This document shows positions 49,025 through 57,556 of a stretch of 64,000 bases of DNA, piece after piece; the first letter of the stretch is position 1; every line of letters starts with the position of its first letter. The DNA lies in NCBI GenBank assembly GCA_030654395.1, contig JAURXM010000132.1, positions 186,001-250,000 on the forward strand. Direction: 5' to 3'. Under the pieces are notes generated by a model. That model saw only the letters and a list, made by a program, of their open reading frames with translations, was not told the DNA's origin and searched no databases. The DNA is from Aquabacterium sp. (GTDB taxonomy: Bacteria > Pseudomonadota > Gammaproteobacteria > Burkholderiales > Burkholderiaceae_C). Both the position numbers and the translations under genes were made by a program.

Positions 49025-49954
49025 ATGAAACGTACGCTTTCTGTTGTGGCCGTGGCCGCATTGTCTTTGGTGAGCTCGCTTGCACAAGCTGCTTCGCAGT
49101 CCTCAGCCACGATATCTGGTTTGACCTTCAGTCTGATTGACTTGAATCCGAACGATGGCATTGCACCATCCTTCAGCTTTTTGACCACAACAGGTACCAC
49201 GGCATTGACCCTCAGTGCGAATGATGGTGGTTTGGTTGAAGCCGAAAGCATGTCGACCAGCCGACCAGGTACTTTCAGCTTCACACGTGAGCAGCTGGCA
49301 TCCATCACCAATGCGTACGCGAAAGGTGCGTTATCGAGTGAGTCTTTGTCAGTCAGTGGCGCAGCCAGCGGGCCGTCTACGTCCTATAGCGGATCAGCAT
49401 CAACTGGGTCGCCTCAGTCGTATTACTACTATTCAACGTTGAATTTATCCTTGTCAGCCAATACCTTGCTGATGATCGATGCCGATATCAAACTGAAGGC
49501 CGAAGCCTCCAATGCGGCGGCGTGCAACAGCTATTACTATTATTGCTCAAGCACAGAGATAGCGAACGCAACGGCTGTGTCGACCTTGAGCTATAACTAC
49601 TCGGGTGGCAATGTCTCTTCACAGTACAACGGCACGCAGTCACGCACACTACAGGCCACTGCAAGTGGCGGGGTTACGAGTTCTTATTATCAGTACGACA
49701 ATGCTACTGGTTCTTATCGCTATGTGACTACGACGACGCCAGCGAGTGATGGCTACAAAGTGCTGGATGAATCCTTGCGCAGTGTGTTCAGTAACTCCAG
49801 CAACATGACGCAAGCGGCAGCCTTTGGCCTGTCTGTATCGGTTTCTGGCCAAGCTATGTCGGCCGCTATTCCGGAGCCAGCTACCTACGCGCTGATGCTG
49901 CAAGGGTTGCTGGCCGGGGGCTGGTTGGTGCGACGTAGCCGGCGCGCAGCTTAA
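49025..49954 (+). CDS. PEP-CTERM sorting-domain protein (family A, Tyr-rich)
   Basis: 309 residues. A signal peptide (about 1-21, ending AQA) is followed by a Ser/Thr-rich secreted body and a PEP-CTERM tail: IPEPATYAL near 283, a hydrophobic stretch, and RRSRR at the end. The mature N-terminus ('SSATISGLTFSLIDLNPNDG') parallels that of the PEP-CTERM protein at 10986-12074, as does a central 'LSANTLLMIDAD' segment. Tyrosine clusters (YYYY near 133 and near 169, YYQY near 221) are unusual. It is probably exported and processed by the exosortase encoded at 54459. It is monocistronic, starting after the tRNA terminator. Function unknown. Confidence 0.85.
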   Translation: MKRTLSVVAVAALSLVSSLAQAASQSSATISGLTFSLIDLNPNDGIAPSFSFLTTTGTTALTLSANDGGLVEAESMSTSRPGTFSFTREQLASITNAYAKGALSSESLSVSGAASGPSTSYSGSASTGSPQSYYYYSTLNLSLSANTLLMIDADIKLKAEASNAAACNSYYYYCSSTEIANATAVSTLSYNYSGGNVSSQYNGTQSRTLQATASGGVTSSYYQYDNATGSYRYVTTTTPASDGYKVLDESLRSVFSNSSNMTQAAAFGLSVSVSGQAMSAAIPEPATYALMLQGLLAGGWLVRRSRRAA

Positions 49955-50128
49955 TCTGGGCTTGAATGGCGCGCTGTCTGCTGAGAACAGGCGCCTACAG
50001 TCCAGCATGGCTACCTTTGTTTGAGGGGGATGCAGGCGAGTTGTTGCCACGATTCACAAAGTGTCATGTCTGGGTCTCTAGAATCGATGGGTTCGTGATA
50101 TCACGCATTACCAGTCAAAAGGACCTTC

Positions 50129-51517
50129 ATGCAAGTTGCTGCTTCAATCTTCAAGGCGTACGACATCCGTGGCATCGTTGGGCAGACCTTGAACGAGGCG
50201 GTTGCCGAGCACCTTGGTCGAGCTTTCGGCACCGAGGCTTTGAAGCTGGGTGAGAAGGCCGTGGCGATTGCACGTGACGGGCGTGTTTCTGGCCCTTCTT
50301 TGACCGCCGCACTGAGTCGTGGGCTGCGTTCTACAGGCATCAACGTGATTGACTTGGGTGCTGTGACCACGCCTATGTTGTATTACGTTGCCGCAACCCG
50401 TGGGGATCTAGGTTGCCGCAGCGGTATCCAGGTCACGGGTAGCCACAATCCCAAGGATTACAACGGGTTCAAAATGGTCCTGGCTGGTCGTGCAATCTAC
50501 GGCGACGACATTCAGGGCTTGCGCCAGCGTATCGAGGCAGAGGACTACAGCACGGGCGCAGGCTCATCGAGCGAGTTGAATATCTTGGCTGAGTACACGC
50601 AGCGGGTCGTCGGTGACTGCAAGCTCACTCGCCCCATGAAGATCGTGGTGGACTCTGGCAACGGTATCCCCGGCGCCTCCGCACCAGGCATCTTGCGTGC
50701 ACTAGGTTGTGAGGTGATTGAGCTGTACTCTGAGGTCGATGGCGACTTCCCCAACCACCATCCGGACCCATCCAAGCCAGAGAATTTGCTTGATTTGATC
50801 AAGGCTGTCAAAGAACATGGCGCTGAGTTGGGTCTGGCTTTTGATGGTGATGGTGACCGGTTGGGCGTGGTGACCAAAGACGGCAACAACATTTTCCCGG
50901 ACCGCCAGATCATGCTGTTTGCGCGCGATGTGTTGTCACGCGTGCCCGGCGGTCAAATCATTTATGACGTTAAGTGCAGCCAGCGCTTGGCAGAGGCCAT
51001 TCGCGCAGCGGGCGGCGTGCCTGTGATGTACAAGACGGGGCACTCCTTGGTCAAGGCCAAACTCAAGGAAACCGGCGCTCCTTTGGCTGGTGAGATGAGT
51101 GGGCACATCTTTTTCAGCGAACGCTGGTACGGGTTTGACGACGCCACTTATACCGCAGGCCGTTTGCTTGAAATCCTGAGTAAGGTGAGCAACCCAAGCG
51201 CCGTGTTGGATGCCTTGCCGACCAGTTTCAGTACGCCTGAATTGAATGTGCCGTGCGCCGAAGGCGAGCATCACGCTGTGGTCGAGAAGTTGCGTCACAC
51301 AGCCAAGTTCGAAGGTGCCTTGGAAGTCATCACCATTGATGGCTTGCGCGCTGAATATGCCGATGGTTTTGGTTTGGTGCGTGCATCCAATACGACACCT
51401 GTGCTGGTTTTGCGGTTTGAAGGCCAGACCCAAGCCGCGCTGGAGCGCATCCAAAAGCAATTCATGGATGCCATTTTGGCGGTCAAACCTGATGCACATG
51501 TGGGTGCAGGCCACTGA
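50129..51517 (+). CDS. Phosphomannomutase / phosphoglucomutase
   Basis: 462 residues of the alpha-D-phosphohexomutase family, AlgC-like. The phosphoserine is Ser105 in 'QVTGSHNPKDYNG'; the metal-binding loop is 'AFDGDGDRLG', the sugar-binding loop 'GEMSGHIFF' and the phosphate-binding 'RASNTTPVLVLRFE' near the end. It interconverts hexose 1- and 6-phosphates to feed LPS and exopolysaccharide precursors. waaA starts directly after its stop, so both serve envelope glycan synthesis. Confidence 0.9.
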   Translation: MQVAASIFKAYDIRGIVGQTLNEAVAEHLGRAFGTEALKLGEKAVAIARDGRVSGPSLTAALSRGLRSTGINVIDLGAVTTPMLYYVAATRGDLGCRSGIQVTGSHNPKDYNGFKMVLAGRAIYGDDIQGLRQRIEAEDYSTGAGSSSELNILAEYTQRVVGDCKLTRPMKIVVDSGNGIPGASAPGILRALGCEVIELYSEVDGDFPNHHPDPSKPENLLDLIKAVKEHGAELGLAFDGDGDRLGVVTKDGNNIFPDRQIMLFARDVLSRVPGGQIIYDVKCSQRLAEAIRAAGGVPVMYKTGHSLVKAKLKETGAPLAGEMSGHIFFSERWYGFDDATYTAGRLLEILSKVSNPSAVLDALPTSFSTPELNVPCAEGEHHAVVEKLRHTAKFEGALEVITIDGLRAEYADGFGLVRASNTTPVLVLRFEGQTQAALERIQKQFMDAILAVKPDAHVGAGH

Positions 51518-52855
51518 TTGAGCACGCAGCAGCTTATCAAGGGGTGGCTGGCTAGACAGGCATACAGCTTGGTTCTGCGGCTGCTCGTACCAGCTTATTT
51601 TTGGCGAACTTGGTCAAGAGGCAGGGTGGAGTCCGGCTACAGGTTCGCGTGGGCGCAGAGGCTGGGTTTTTACAGTGCTGCGTACAAACAAGCGTGGCGG
51701 ACTGCTTCTGGTGACGATCTAAGACCTGTGCTTTGGCTGCATGCTGTGTCGCTCGGAGAGGCGAGGGCGGCTGCGCCTTTGTTGAAGGCCTTGCGTCAAC
51801 AGCAGCCTCGCATGCGTTTGTTGTTGACGCACAGCACGGCTACAGGTCGCGAGGCTGGGCAGGCTTTGTTGCAAGCCGGTGATGTGCAAACCTGGTTCCC
51901 CTATGACACGCCTGGTGCTGTATTGCGCTTTTTGAGTCTGCATCGCCCCGCTGTGGGCGTGTTGATGGAAACCGAGGTTTGGCCGAATGTTCAGCATCTG
52001 GCTCATGGCATGGGTGTGCCGATGGTATTGGCCAATGCACGTTTGAGTGACAAAAGTCTGAGGCAGGGGCAAAGGCTGTCAGCTTTGATGCAGCCTGCGG
52101 CGCAAAGGCTGACGTTGGTGTTGGCTCAAACTGATGATGATGCCGCCCGATTGCAGCAAATGGGTGCGCCCCGTGTGGAGGTGTGTGGCAATGTGAAGTT
52201 CGACATGACGCCCGCGCCGGCCTTGCTTGACTTGGGATCAGTTTGGCAAAATGTCTCAGCGCGGCCGATTGTTTTGGCTGCGAGCACGCGCGAAGGTGAA
52301 GAGGCGCCTTTGCTTGATGCGTGGGTTGCTCAGCATATGGCTCCGAGGTTGCTGTTGGTGCCCCGCCATCCTCAGCGATTCAATGAAGTGGCTGAGTTGG
52401 TGGCGCAGCGCGGTTTGACCTTATCCCGCCGCAGTGCTTGGCCTGCTGGGCAACCCAATGCTCAAGCTCTTGACGCTGACGTCTGGTTGGGAGACTCTAT
52501 GGGTGAGATGCCGGCCTATTTTGCGGCTGCACGGGTGGCTTTGCTGGGAGGTAGTTTTGCCCCACTTGGCGGACAAAACTTGATTGAGGCAGCCGCATGC
52601 GCTTGTCCCATCATCATGGGCCCGTCCACTTTTAACTTTGCTGAGGCGGCCAACTTGAGTGAGGCAGCCGGGGCAGCCGTTCGTGTTCCTGATATTTCAA
52701 GCGGCTTGGACGTTGCACTCGCATTTTGTGATCCTGCTGGTTTTCAGGGTCATGCGCAAGCGGCTACAGCGTTTGCGCACTCGCATCAAGGGGCAGCAGC
52801 ACTTATGGCGGCGTCCATCTGGGGTGTTGTTCCCCCATGTTTGAGGGGTAACTAA
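51518..52855 (+). CDS. waaA: 3-deoxy-D-manno-octulosonic acid (Kdo) transferase
   Basis: 445 residues, GT30/GT-B fold. It adds Kdo to lipid A at the inner membrane; a hydrophobic N-terminal segment (about 14-28) would anchor it. The catalytic Glu lies in 'HAVSLGEARAA', with 'METEVWPN' and 'NARLSDKS' as further family motifs. The start is TTG, immediately after the previous stop, with AGG seven bases upstream; no ATG exists before residue 98. The end overlaps a CCCC/GGGG hairpin. Confidence 0.88.
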   Translation: MSTQQLIKGWLARQAYSLVLRLLVPAYFWRTWSRGRVESGYRFAWAQRLGFYSAAYKQAWRTASGDDLRPVLWLHAVSLGEARAAAPLLKALRQQQPRMRLLLTHSTATGREAGQALLQAGDVQTWFPYDTPGAVLRFLSLHRPAVGVLMETEVWPNVQHLAHGMGVPMVLANARLSDKSLRQGQRLSALMQPAAQRLTLVLAQTDDDAARLQQMGAPRVEVCGNVKFDMTPAPALLDLGSVWQNVSARPIVLAASTREGEEAPLLDAWVAQHMAPRLLLVPRHPQRFNEVAELVAQRGLTLSRRSAWPAGQPNAQALDADVWLGDSMGEMPAYFAAARVALLGGSFAPLGGQNLIEAAACACPIIMGPSTFNFAEAANLSEAAGAAVRVPDISSGLDVALAFCDPAGFQGHAQAATAFAHSHQGAAALMAASIWGVVPPCLRGN

Positions 52856-52928
52856 TTGATACAAACTGACGCAGAATCTGTTCAGTTGTTGTCATTCTTG
52901 ACAAATAAATCAAATGAAGAGGATTGCC

Positions 52929-53462
52929 ATGTTGATCTCTAAACGTTTCGTCGCAGTTGTGTTGGCGCTGTGCGCTGCTGTGTCTCCTGTCTCGGCAAAG
53001 ACAGAGAGCTTGGGTACATTGACCGCGGCGGGCTCCACATTTGGCAACACCTTCTTGTCCAACGTGGCCAATTTCAGTGACTACTACACGTTCTCGATTG
53101 CCAATGCAGGTACTGTGTCGGGGACAACAGCTGATACGTCTTACGTGTTGTTCTTCACCAAGGATGTCGTGCTGGACTCGCTGATTTTGTTGACAGGCGC
53201 GACTTCGACAGAAATTCAGAAGGACACGACGGCCAATTCGTTCTCGTTCTCTGGTCTGAGCGCAGGTAGCTACAAGTTGGCTGTGAACGGCTCGGTGAGT
53301 GGTTTTGGTGGTGCCTTGTCTGGAGGCAGCTACAGTGGCACCATCAAGGCCGTGGCGTCACCGGTTGCATCGCCAGCACCTGAGCCAGCTGAGTTGGCAT
53401 TGACTGCAATGGGTTTGGCAGGCGTGGGCTTCTTGGTTCGACGTCGTCGGGTAGCGCGCTGA
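52929..53462 (+). CDS. PEP-CTERM protein of the FxDxF/Y type
   Basis: 177 residues. A signal peptide (about 1-23, ending VSA) is followed by a compact beta-rich domain with the motif 'FSDYYTFSI' (about 50-58), matching the FxDxF-type PEP-CTERM family often seen in exosortase-B genomes. The C-terminal sorting tail runs from 'APEPAELAL' near 150 through a hydrophobic segment to RRRR. The ATG at 52929 has GAGG seven bases upstream, preferred to an ATG at 52914. It sits directly upstream of the EpsD/exosortase genes but has its own terminator. Confidence 0.85.
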   Translation: MLISKRFVAVVLALCAAVSPVSAKTESLGTLTAAGSTFGNTFLSNVANFSDYYTFSIANAGTVSGTTADTSYVLFFTKDVVLDSLILLTGATSTEIQKDTTANSFSFSGLSAGSYKLAVNGSVSGFGGALSGGSYSGTIKAVASPVASPAPEPAELALTAMGLAGVGFLVRRRRVAR

Positions 53463-53485
53463 TCGGTCAAGCGTACTTTCAGGCT

Positions 53486-53512
53486 AAAAACGGACCTTCG
53501 GGTCCGTTTTTG
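53486..53512 (+). terminator. Terminator after the FxDxF PEP-CTERM gene
   Basis: ACGGACC and GGTCCGT arms around a stable TTCG tetraloop, preceded by A residues and followed by five T residues. Confidence 0.85.
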
Positions 53513-53601
53513 TTTGTCAATCATCTGTTTTGCTTTTCGGTATGCGGGGGATTTTGGATATGCGTTGTGTGAGCGGGCAAGCGGGTCTTTTTGCCAAAAA
53601 A

Positions 53602-54462
53602 ATGATGAAGGGCTTTCTGGGGCTGGCCGTTGTGATGGTCATGGCGGCTTGCTCTAACAAGGAACAAGCCGCGACATCGGATGTCTCGCAGATTGCGGCA
53701 CAGGTCAACGAAAGTGAGATATCGATTCACCAAGTGCAGGCGATGTTGCAGTTGCAGCCAGCCTTAGCCAATCAACTGGGGGAAGCGGCGCCGGGGCGCT
53801 TGTTGGATAGCCTGATTGAGCAAGAGCTGGCGGCTCAGGCTGCGCGCAAAGCTGGGCTGGATAGTGCGCCCCATGTCTTGCAGGCTATGGCCTTGGCAAA
53901 GCGAGAGGTGTTGGCACGGGCCTACCAGGATCAGCTGGGTGAGCAGGCCGTAGCCCCGGATGCTGCGGCGGTTGATCGCTACTACGAGGCGCACCCTGAG
54001 CTGTTTGCGCAACGCCATCAATACGCATTGCAAGAGACTGTGATTCAGGCAACTGCAGAACAAGCAAAGCCCATCATGGATAGTCTGGCCGGACTGAGCA
54101 GTGTGGAGTCGGTTAACAGATTGGTCGCCGATTCTGGTCTGCCGCACAGCAGTCGCCACAGCGTTCAATGGGCCGAAGGGCTCTCGATGGATTTGCTGCC
54201 TCGGCTGGCCAGCCTCAAAGACGGGCAGTCGATCAGTGTGTACCGACCTGATGGTTTGGTCATACTCACCTTGCTGCATTCAGATTTGGCTCCAGTGACA
54301 CGGGCGGTAGCCGGTCGGGCGATTCAGTCCGCCTTATTGGCTGCCAATAAGCGTGAGATCGTCAAAAAAGGCATGGCGACCTTGCGTCAGGAGGCCAAGA
54401 TTGAGCGTAAAGGCTCGTTTGCTCAGCAGCCAGCCTTGGGCTCAGCCGCTTCGGCGCCATGA
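53602..54462 (+). CDS. EpsD-family peptidyl-prolyl isomerase-like lipoprotein
   Basis: About 286 residues. A lipoprotein signal ends in VMAAC (Cys17). The mature part resembles the SurA/parvulin chaperone N-terminus: 'VNESEISIHQVQAML' and 'LLDSLIEQELAAQAARKAGL' (about 34-85), then a PPIase-like region to about 260. The EpsD family accompanies exosortase B. The start is uncertain: ATG at 53560, 53602 or 53605 all keep the lipobox. The stop overlaps the exosortase start as ATGA. A role in folding exported PEP-CTERM proteins or polymer-export parts is inferred. Confidence 0.75.
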   Translation: MMKGFLGLAVVMVMAACSNKEQAATSDVSQIAAQVNESEISIHQVQAMLQLQPALANQLGEAAPGRLLDSLIEQELAAQAARKAGLDSAPHVLQAMALAKREVLARAYQDQLGEQAVAPDAAAVDRYYEAHPELFAQRHQYALQETVIQATAEQAKPIMDSLAGLSSVESVNRLVADSGLPHSSRHSVQWAEGLSMDLLPRLASLKDGQSISVYRPDGLVILTLLHSDLAPVTRAVAGRAIQSALLAANKREIVKKGMATLRQEAKIERKGSFAQQPALGSAASAP

Positions 54463-55319
54463 GCGAGTCGCTTGGCTTTGATCAAACAAGCCGCAGAGCG
54501 TGGTGGCTCATAGGGGTGGGCTGGTTGAGCTTGGCTGGCCCCAGCTTGTGGGATTTTTTGTTTGGCCAGTGGTCTGGCTACAGCCAAGGACACGAGGTGC
54601 TCTTGTTGGGCGTCGTAGCTTGGTTATTTGTGCGGCAAGGGACTCAGATTGAGTCGTTGCCTGATCGTGCATGGGGGTGGTTGAGCCTCTGTAGTTTGCT
54701 GCTGGGTTTGTTTGCTTACGCCTTTGGTCGAACACAAGAATTCATCCGCATCGAGATGGTATCGCTGTGGTGGATCAGTATGAGCCTGCTGTGGGCCTGC
54801 AAGGGCTTGGCGGCCGTGCGTCAGACGTGGTTTGTCTGGCTGTTCGCGCTGTTCATGATCCCGATTCCGTTTGGGGTTGTGTTGATGCTGACAGCGCCAT
54901 TAAAGGAGGCTGTATCTGCTTTGGCCACGCTCATCTTGGGCGCGGTGGGGTATCCCGTGGGCCGCACAGGTGTGATCATCACGGTAGGGCAGTATCAGTT
55001 GCTGGTGGCAGAGGCTTGCGCAGGCCTGCACTCGATGTTCATTCTTGAGGCCATGGGCTTGCTGTACAGCTATTTGGTGAACCACCAATCTTGGTTGCGC
55101 AATGGCTTGTTGGCTGCTTGCGCCATTCCAGTGTCTTTCATCGCCAACGTGGTGCGGGTGATGGTGTTGGTCGCGGTGACGTATCACTTCGGTGATGGCG
55201 TAGGGCAAGGCTTTGTGCACAATTTTGCGGGCTTGGTGCTGTTTGCCGTGGCCTTGGCTTTGATGGCCGGTGTGGATGCCATGCTGGGTGTGTTGCTGCC
55301 AACTCGGCATCGCGTTTGA
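54459..55319 (+). CDS. xrtB: Exosortase B
   Basis: 286 residues with about eight hydrophobic helices. The transpeptidase-like active site of exosortases is intact: Cys187 in 'EACAGLHSMF', Arg233 in 'NVVRVMVLV' and His254 in 'HNFAGLV'. It recognises PEP-CTERM tails at the inner membrane and is presumed to cleave them. The EpsD-like gene directly before and EpsI directly after point to the B type. The ATG overlaps the preceding stop. Confidence 0.9.
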   Translation: MSESLGFDQTSRRAWWLIGVGWLSLAGPSLWDFLFGQWSGYSQGHEVLLLGVVAWLFVRQGTQIESLPDRAWGWLSLCSLLLGLFAYAFGRTQEFIRIEMVSLWWISMSLLWACKGLAAVRQTWFVWLFALFMIPIPFGVVLMLTAPLKEAVSALATLILGAVGYPVGRTGVIITVGQYQLLVAEACAGLHSMFILEAMGLLYSYLVNHQSWLRNGLLAACAIPVSFIANVVRVMVLVAVTYHFGDGVGQGFVHNFAGLVLFAVALALMAGVDAMLGVLLPTRHRV

Positions 55320-55334
55320 AGGGCGGGTCGGCAC

Positions 55335-56006
55335 ATGAAAAAAGCGTGGCTCTTGTCCATTTTGATGGTGTTGACGGCGCTGTTCAGTGCGGTCTTTGTG
55401 CCTAAACCGCAGGCCTTGGCGCAAGCACGTGCCAGTCTGCCGTTAGAGCAGTTGTTCCCCGATACATTGGGGGTGTGGCATTTAGATCCCAGTGCTGCAG
55501 CGTTGATCCGCCCTGCATTGGAGCAGGCTAAACAGTTTCAGATGTACGACCAGTTGCTTGAGCGCACCTATATCGATGATCTTGGGCGCAGAGTGATGCT
55601 GTCGGTCGCTTATGGGCGTCAGCAATCGGTGGGTTTGCAAATGCATCGCCCCGAGGTCTGCTACAAAGCAGGGGGGTTCAAGGTCGAGGATGTGCAGCCA
55701 GGCCGCTTGGCGGTGGGCGCCTATAGCTTGCCAGTGACCCGGTTGACCGCAGGTATGGCCGGGCGGTCTGAGCCCATCACGTATTGGCGCTTGCTTGGTG
55801 ATGAGGTCGTGAGCGACGAGGCCCAGTTCAAACTGCGACAGCTATCGATGGGTTTGAGTGGCGCCATATTGGACGGCATGCTGGTGCGCGTGTCCAGCAT
55901 CGACGATGATCGTCAGGGGGCGTACTTGCTTCATGCGTCATTTGTGACTGCCTTGGCGCATGCGCTCAATTCAAGCCAGCGTAGCCGTGTGCTGGGTCAA
56001 CACTGA
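55335..56006 (+). CDS. epsI: Exosortase-associated EpsI family protein
   Basis: 223 residues with one N-terminal membrane segment (about 4-22) and a periplasmic domain bearing the EpsI signature 'QMHRPEVCYKAGGF' (about 101-114). In some exosortases EpsI is fused to the C-terminus; here it is separate and starts 15 bases after xrtB. Its biochemical role is not established. It ends the EpsD-XrtB-EpsI unit. Confidence 0.87.
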   Translation: MKKAWLLSILMVLTALFSAVFVPKPQALAQARASLPLEQLFPDTLGVWHLDPSAAALIRPALEQAKQFQMYDQLLERTYIDDLGRRVMLSVAYGRQQSVGLQMHRPEVCYKAGGFKVEDVQPGRLAVGAYSLPVTRLTAGMAGRSEPITYWRLLGDEVVSDEAQFKLRQLSMGLSGAILDGMLVRVSSIDDDRQGAYLLHASFVTALAHALNSSQRSRVLGQH

Positions 56007-56021
56007 ACCGCGATCCTCGGA

Positions 56022-56309
56022 TCACGTCAATAAATCTTGCCATTCTGTATGGCGTTTGACATACACCTTGACATAGCTGCACACCGGGTTGATTTTGTAG
56101 CCTTGCGTGCGAGCCCACAGCAGGGTGTGCTGGACCAATGCGGCGGCGATGCCTCGTCCCTCCAGCAGCCGAGGGACACCGGTGTGAGTCACATGCAGTG
56201 TGTGATCGTTCAATTCGTAGTCAACCTCGCAGCGCAAGCCATCAACATGGGTCTCGAAACGGCCTGCCTCTGGCATGTGGATGATGTTCAAGTTGCTGGG
56301 CTGGTTCAT
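56022..56309 (-). CDS. Small GNAT-like N-acetyltransferase (YidJ/CG type)
   Basis: 95 residues, the minimal acetyl-CoA-binding fold. 'TGVPRLLEGRGIAAALVQHTLLWAR' holds the acetyl-CoA loop (GRGIA) and 'INPVCSYVKVYVKRH' the conserved C-terminal motif with Cys. Substrates of this family are unknown. It is convergent with epsI and lies four bases downstream of the chromate-transporter gene. Confidence 0.85.
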   Translation of the reverse strand: MNQPSNLNIIHMPEAGRFETHVDGLRCEVDYELNDHTLHVTHTGVPRLLEGRGIAAALVQHTLLWARTQGYKINPVCSYVKVYVKRHTEWQDLLT

Positions 56310-56312
56310 GGT

Positions 56313-56903
56313 TCAGTGCGGTGTGTTGTTGGATAGCAGGCCAAGCCCACCGACGAGACCGCCACCGGCGACCAGCCAGATCAGTGAGATGCGTGTGCGC
56401 CAGACCAGTACTGCCACGATAGCGCTTAACAACAGGGCGCGGGCTTGTGTTTGTACGGGGGGGGCCAGCAAGTAGCCGGTGGCCAGCAACAAACCCATGG
56501 TGACGGGCACCATGCCAGCCTGAAAGGCCTTCACGCTCAGCCAAGTGCGCCGGGTCGACAACCACCGAGATACGGCCAACGTCAGTGTGGTGGAGGGCAG
56601 CATGATGCCCAGCATGCTGAAGGCCGCGCCGCCTATACCTCCGCTGTACCAACCCATCAAGGCGACGAACAGCACGTTGGGCCCGGGCGCAGCCTGCGCA
56701 ATCGCGATGGATGCGGTGAAGTCCACATCGCTGAGCAGGCCACCCTCGACAACCAAGCGCCTGTGCATATCCGGCACCAGTGTGATGGCTCCGCCAATAG
56801 ACATCAGAGACAGCGCCAAAAAGTGCTCAAACAAGGTCCACCAACGCTCTGGTGCCCACATCATGGGGGACACGGCTTGTGTGATGTGTTGGGCTGTGCT
56901 CAT
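56313..56903 (-). CDS. Chromate transporter family protein (half-size, second gene)
   Basis: 196 residues with about six hydrophobic segments. It has the ChrA-domain hallmark 'LMSIGGAITLVPDMHRRLV' (about 33-51) and 'IAQAAPGPNVLF' (about 68-79). It pairs with the half-size gene just upstream, four-base overlap, making a two-gene short-chain CHR transporter. Chromate efflux is the named activity of the family; the true substrate here is unproven. Confidence 0.87.
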   Translation of the reverse strand: MSTAQHITQAVSPMMWAPERWWTLFEHFLALSLMSIGGAITLVPDMHRRLVVEGGLLSDVDFTASIAIAQAAPGPNVLFVALMGWYSGGIGGAAFSMLGIMLPSTTLTLAVSRWLSTRRTWLSVKAFQAGMVPVTMGLLLATGYLLAPPVQTQARALLLSAIVAVLVWRTRISLIWLVAGGGLVGGLGLLSNNTPH

Positions 56904-57556
56904 GTGTTGGCGTCGCTAGCCATGTCTTGTTGTGCACGTCGGCGAAGCAAGATGTAGGTGCCAGCACAAGTCAGGCCACCGAGGCCTAGCAGTATCCAAA
57001 CCAAAGGCCAGTGCAGCCACGCCATCATGCTGAATGCCGTCGCAGCCAAGGCCAAGCAGCTTGGCCAGCCTAGTACATGGGTTTTAAGGGGGGCTGATAG
57101 CTTGAGTACGGTGCCGACAATCTGGCCTGCCGCTACCGCAGCGACGCCGCTCAGTACGCCATTGATCACGCTTTGTGCTTGAGATACCGACGCTGCTTCA
57201 CCCAGCAACCACGCCACGGTTAGCATCAGCATCATGGGGGCTGTGATCATGCCGGCTAAGGCGACGCAGGCCCCACGCCAGCCAAAAAAACGGTCACCGA
57301 TCATCAAAGACAGGTTGCATACGTTGGGGCCGGGCAAGACTTGTGCGCTGGCCAGCAGTTCGACAAAATCACCTGGGGTGATCCATTGTCGGCGCTCGCA
57401 CAGTTCGTGCTGGGCGACCGCTAGGACGCCACCAAAGCCCTGTAAGGCGAGCCAGGTGAAGGCCACAAAAAGGTGCCACAGCGATTGGGGGCGCTGCAAG
57501 GCGTCGGCGCAGTCATGTCGGTCAACGCTGCCTAGGCTTGGCGGCCTGTCAGGCAT
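56900..57556 (-). CDS. Chromate transporter family protein (half-size, first gene)
   Basis: About 218 residues with about six hydrophobic segments and the ChrA hallmarks 'ALQGFGGVLAVAQHEL' (about 36-51) and 'SAQVLPGPNVCNLSL' (about 70-84). The start at 57556 (MPDRPPSLG) overlaps the thioesterase stop by eight bases; the residues read from earlier starts are the antisense-like shadow of the thioesterase gene. It forms the partner of the gene at 56313. Confidence 0.85.
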   Translation of the reverse strand: MPDRPPSLGSVDRHDCADALQRPQSLWHLFVAFTWLALQGFGGVLAVAQHELCERRQWITPGDFVELLASAQVLPGPNVCNLSLMIGDRFFGWRGACVALAGMITAPMMLMLTVAWLLGEAASVSQAQSVINGVLSGVAAVAAGQIVGTVLKLSAPLKTHVLGWPSCLALAATAFSMMAWLHWPLVWILLGLGGLTCAGTYILLRRRAQQDMASDANT

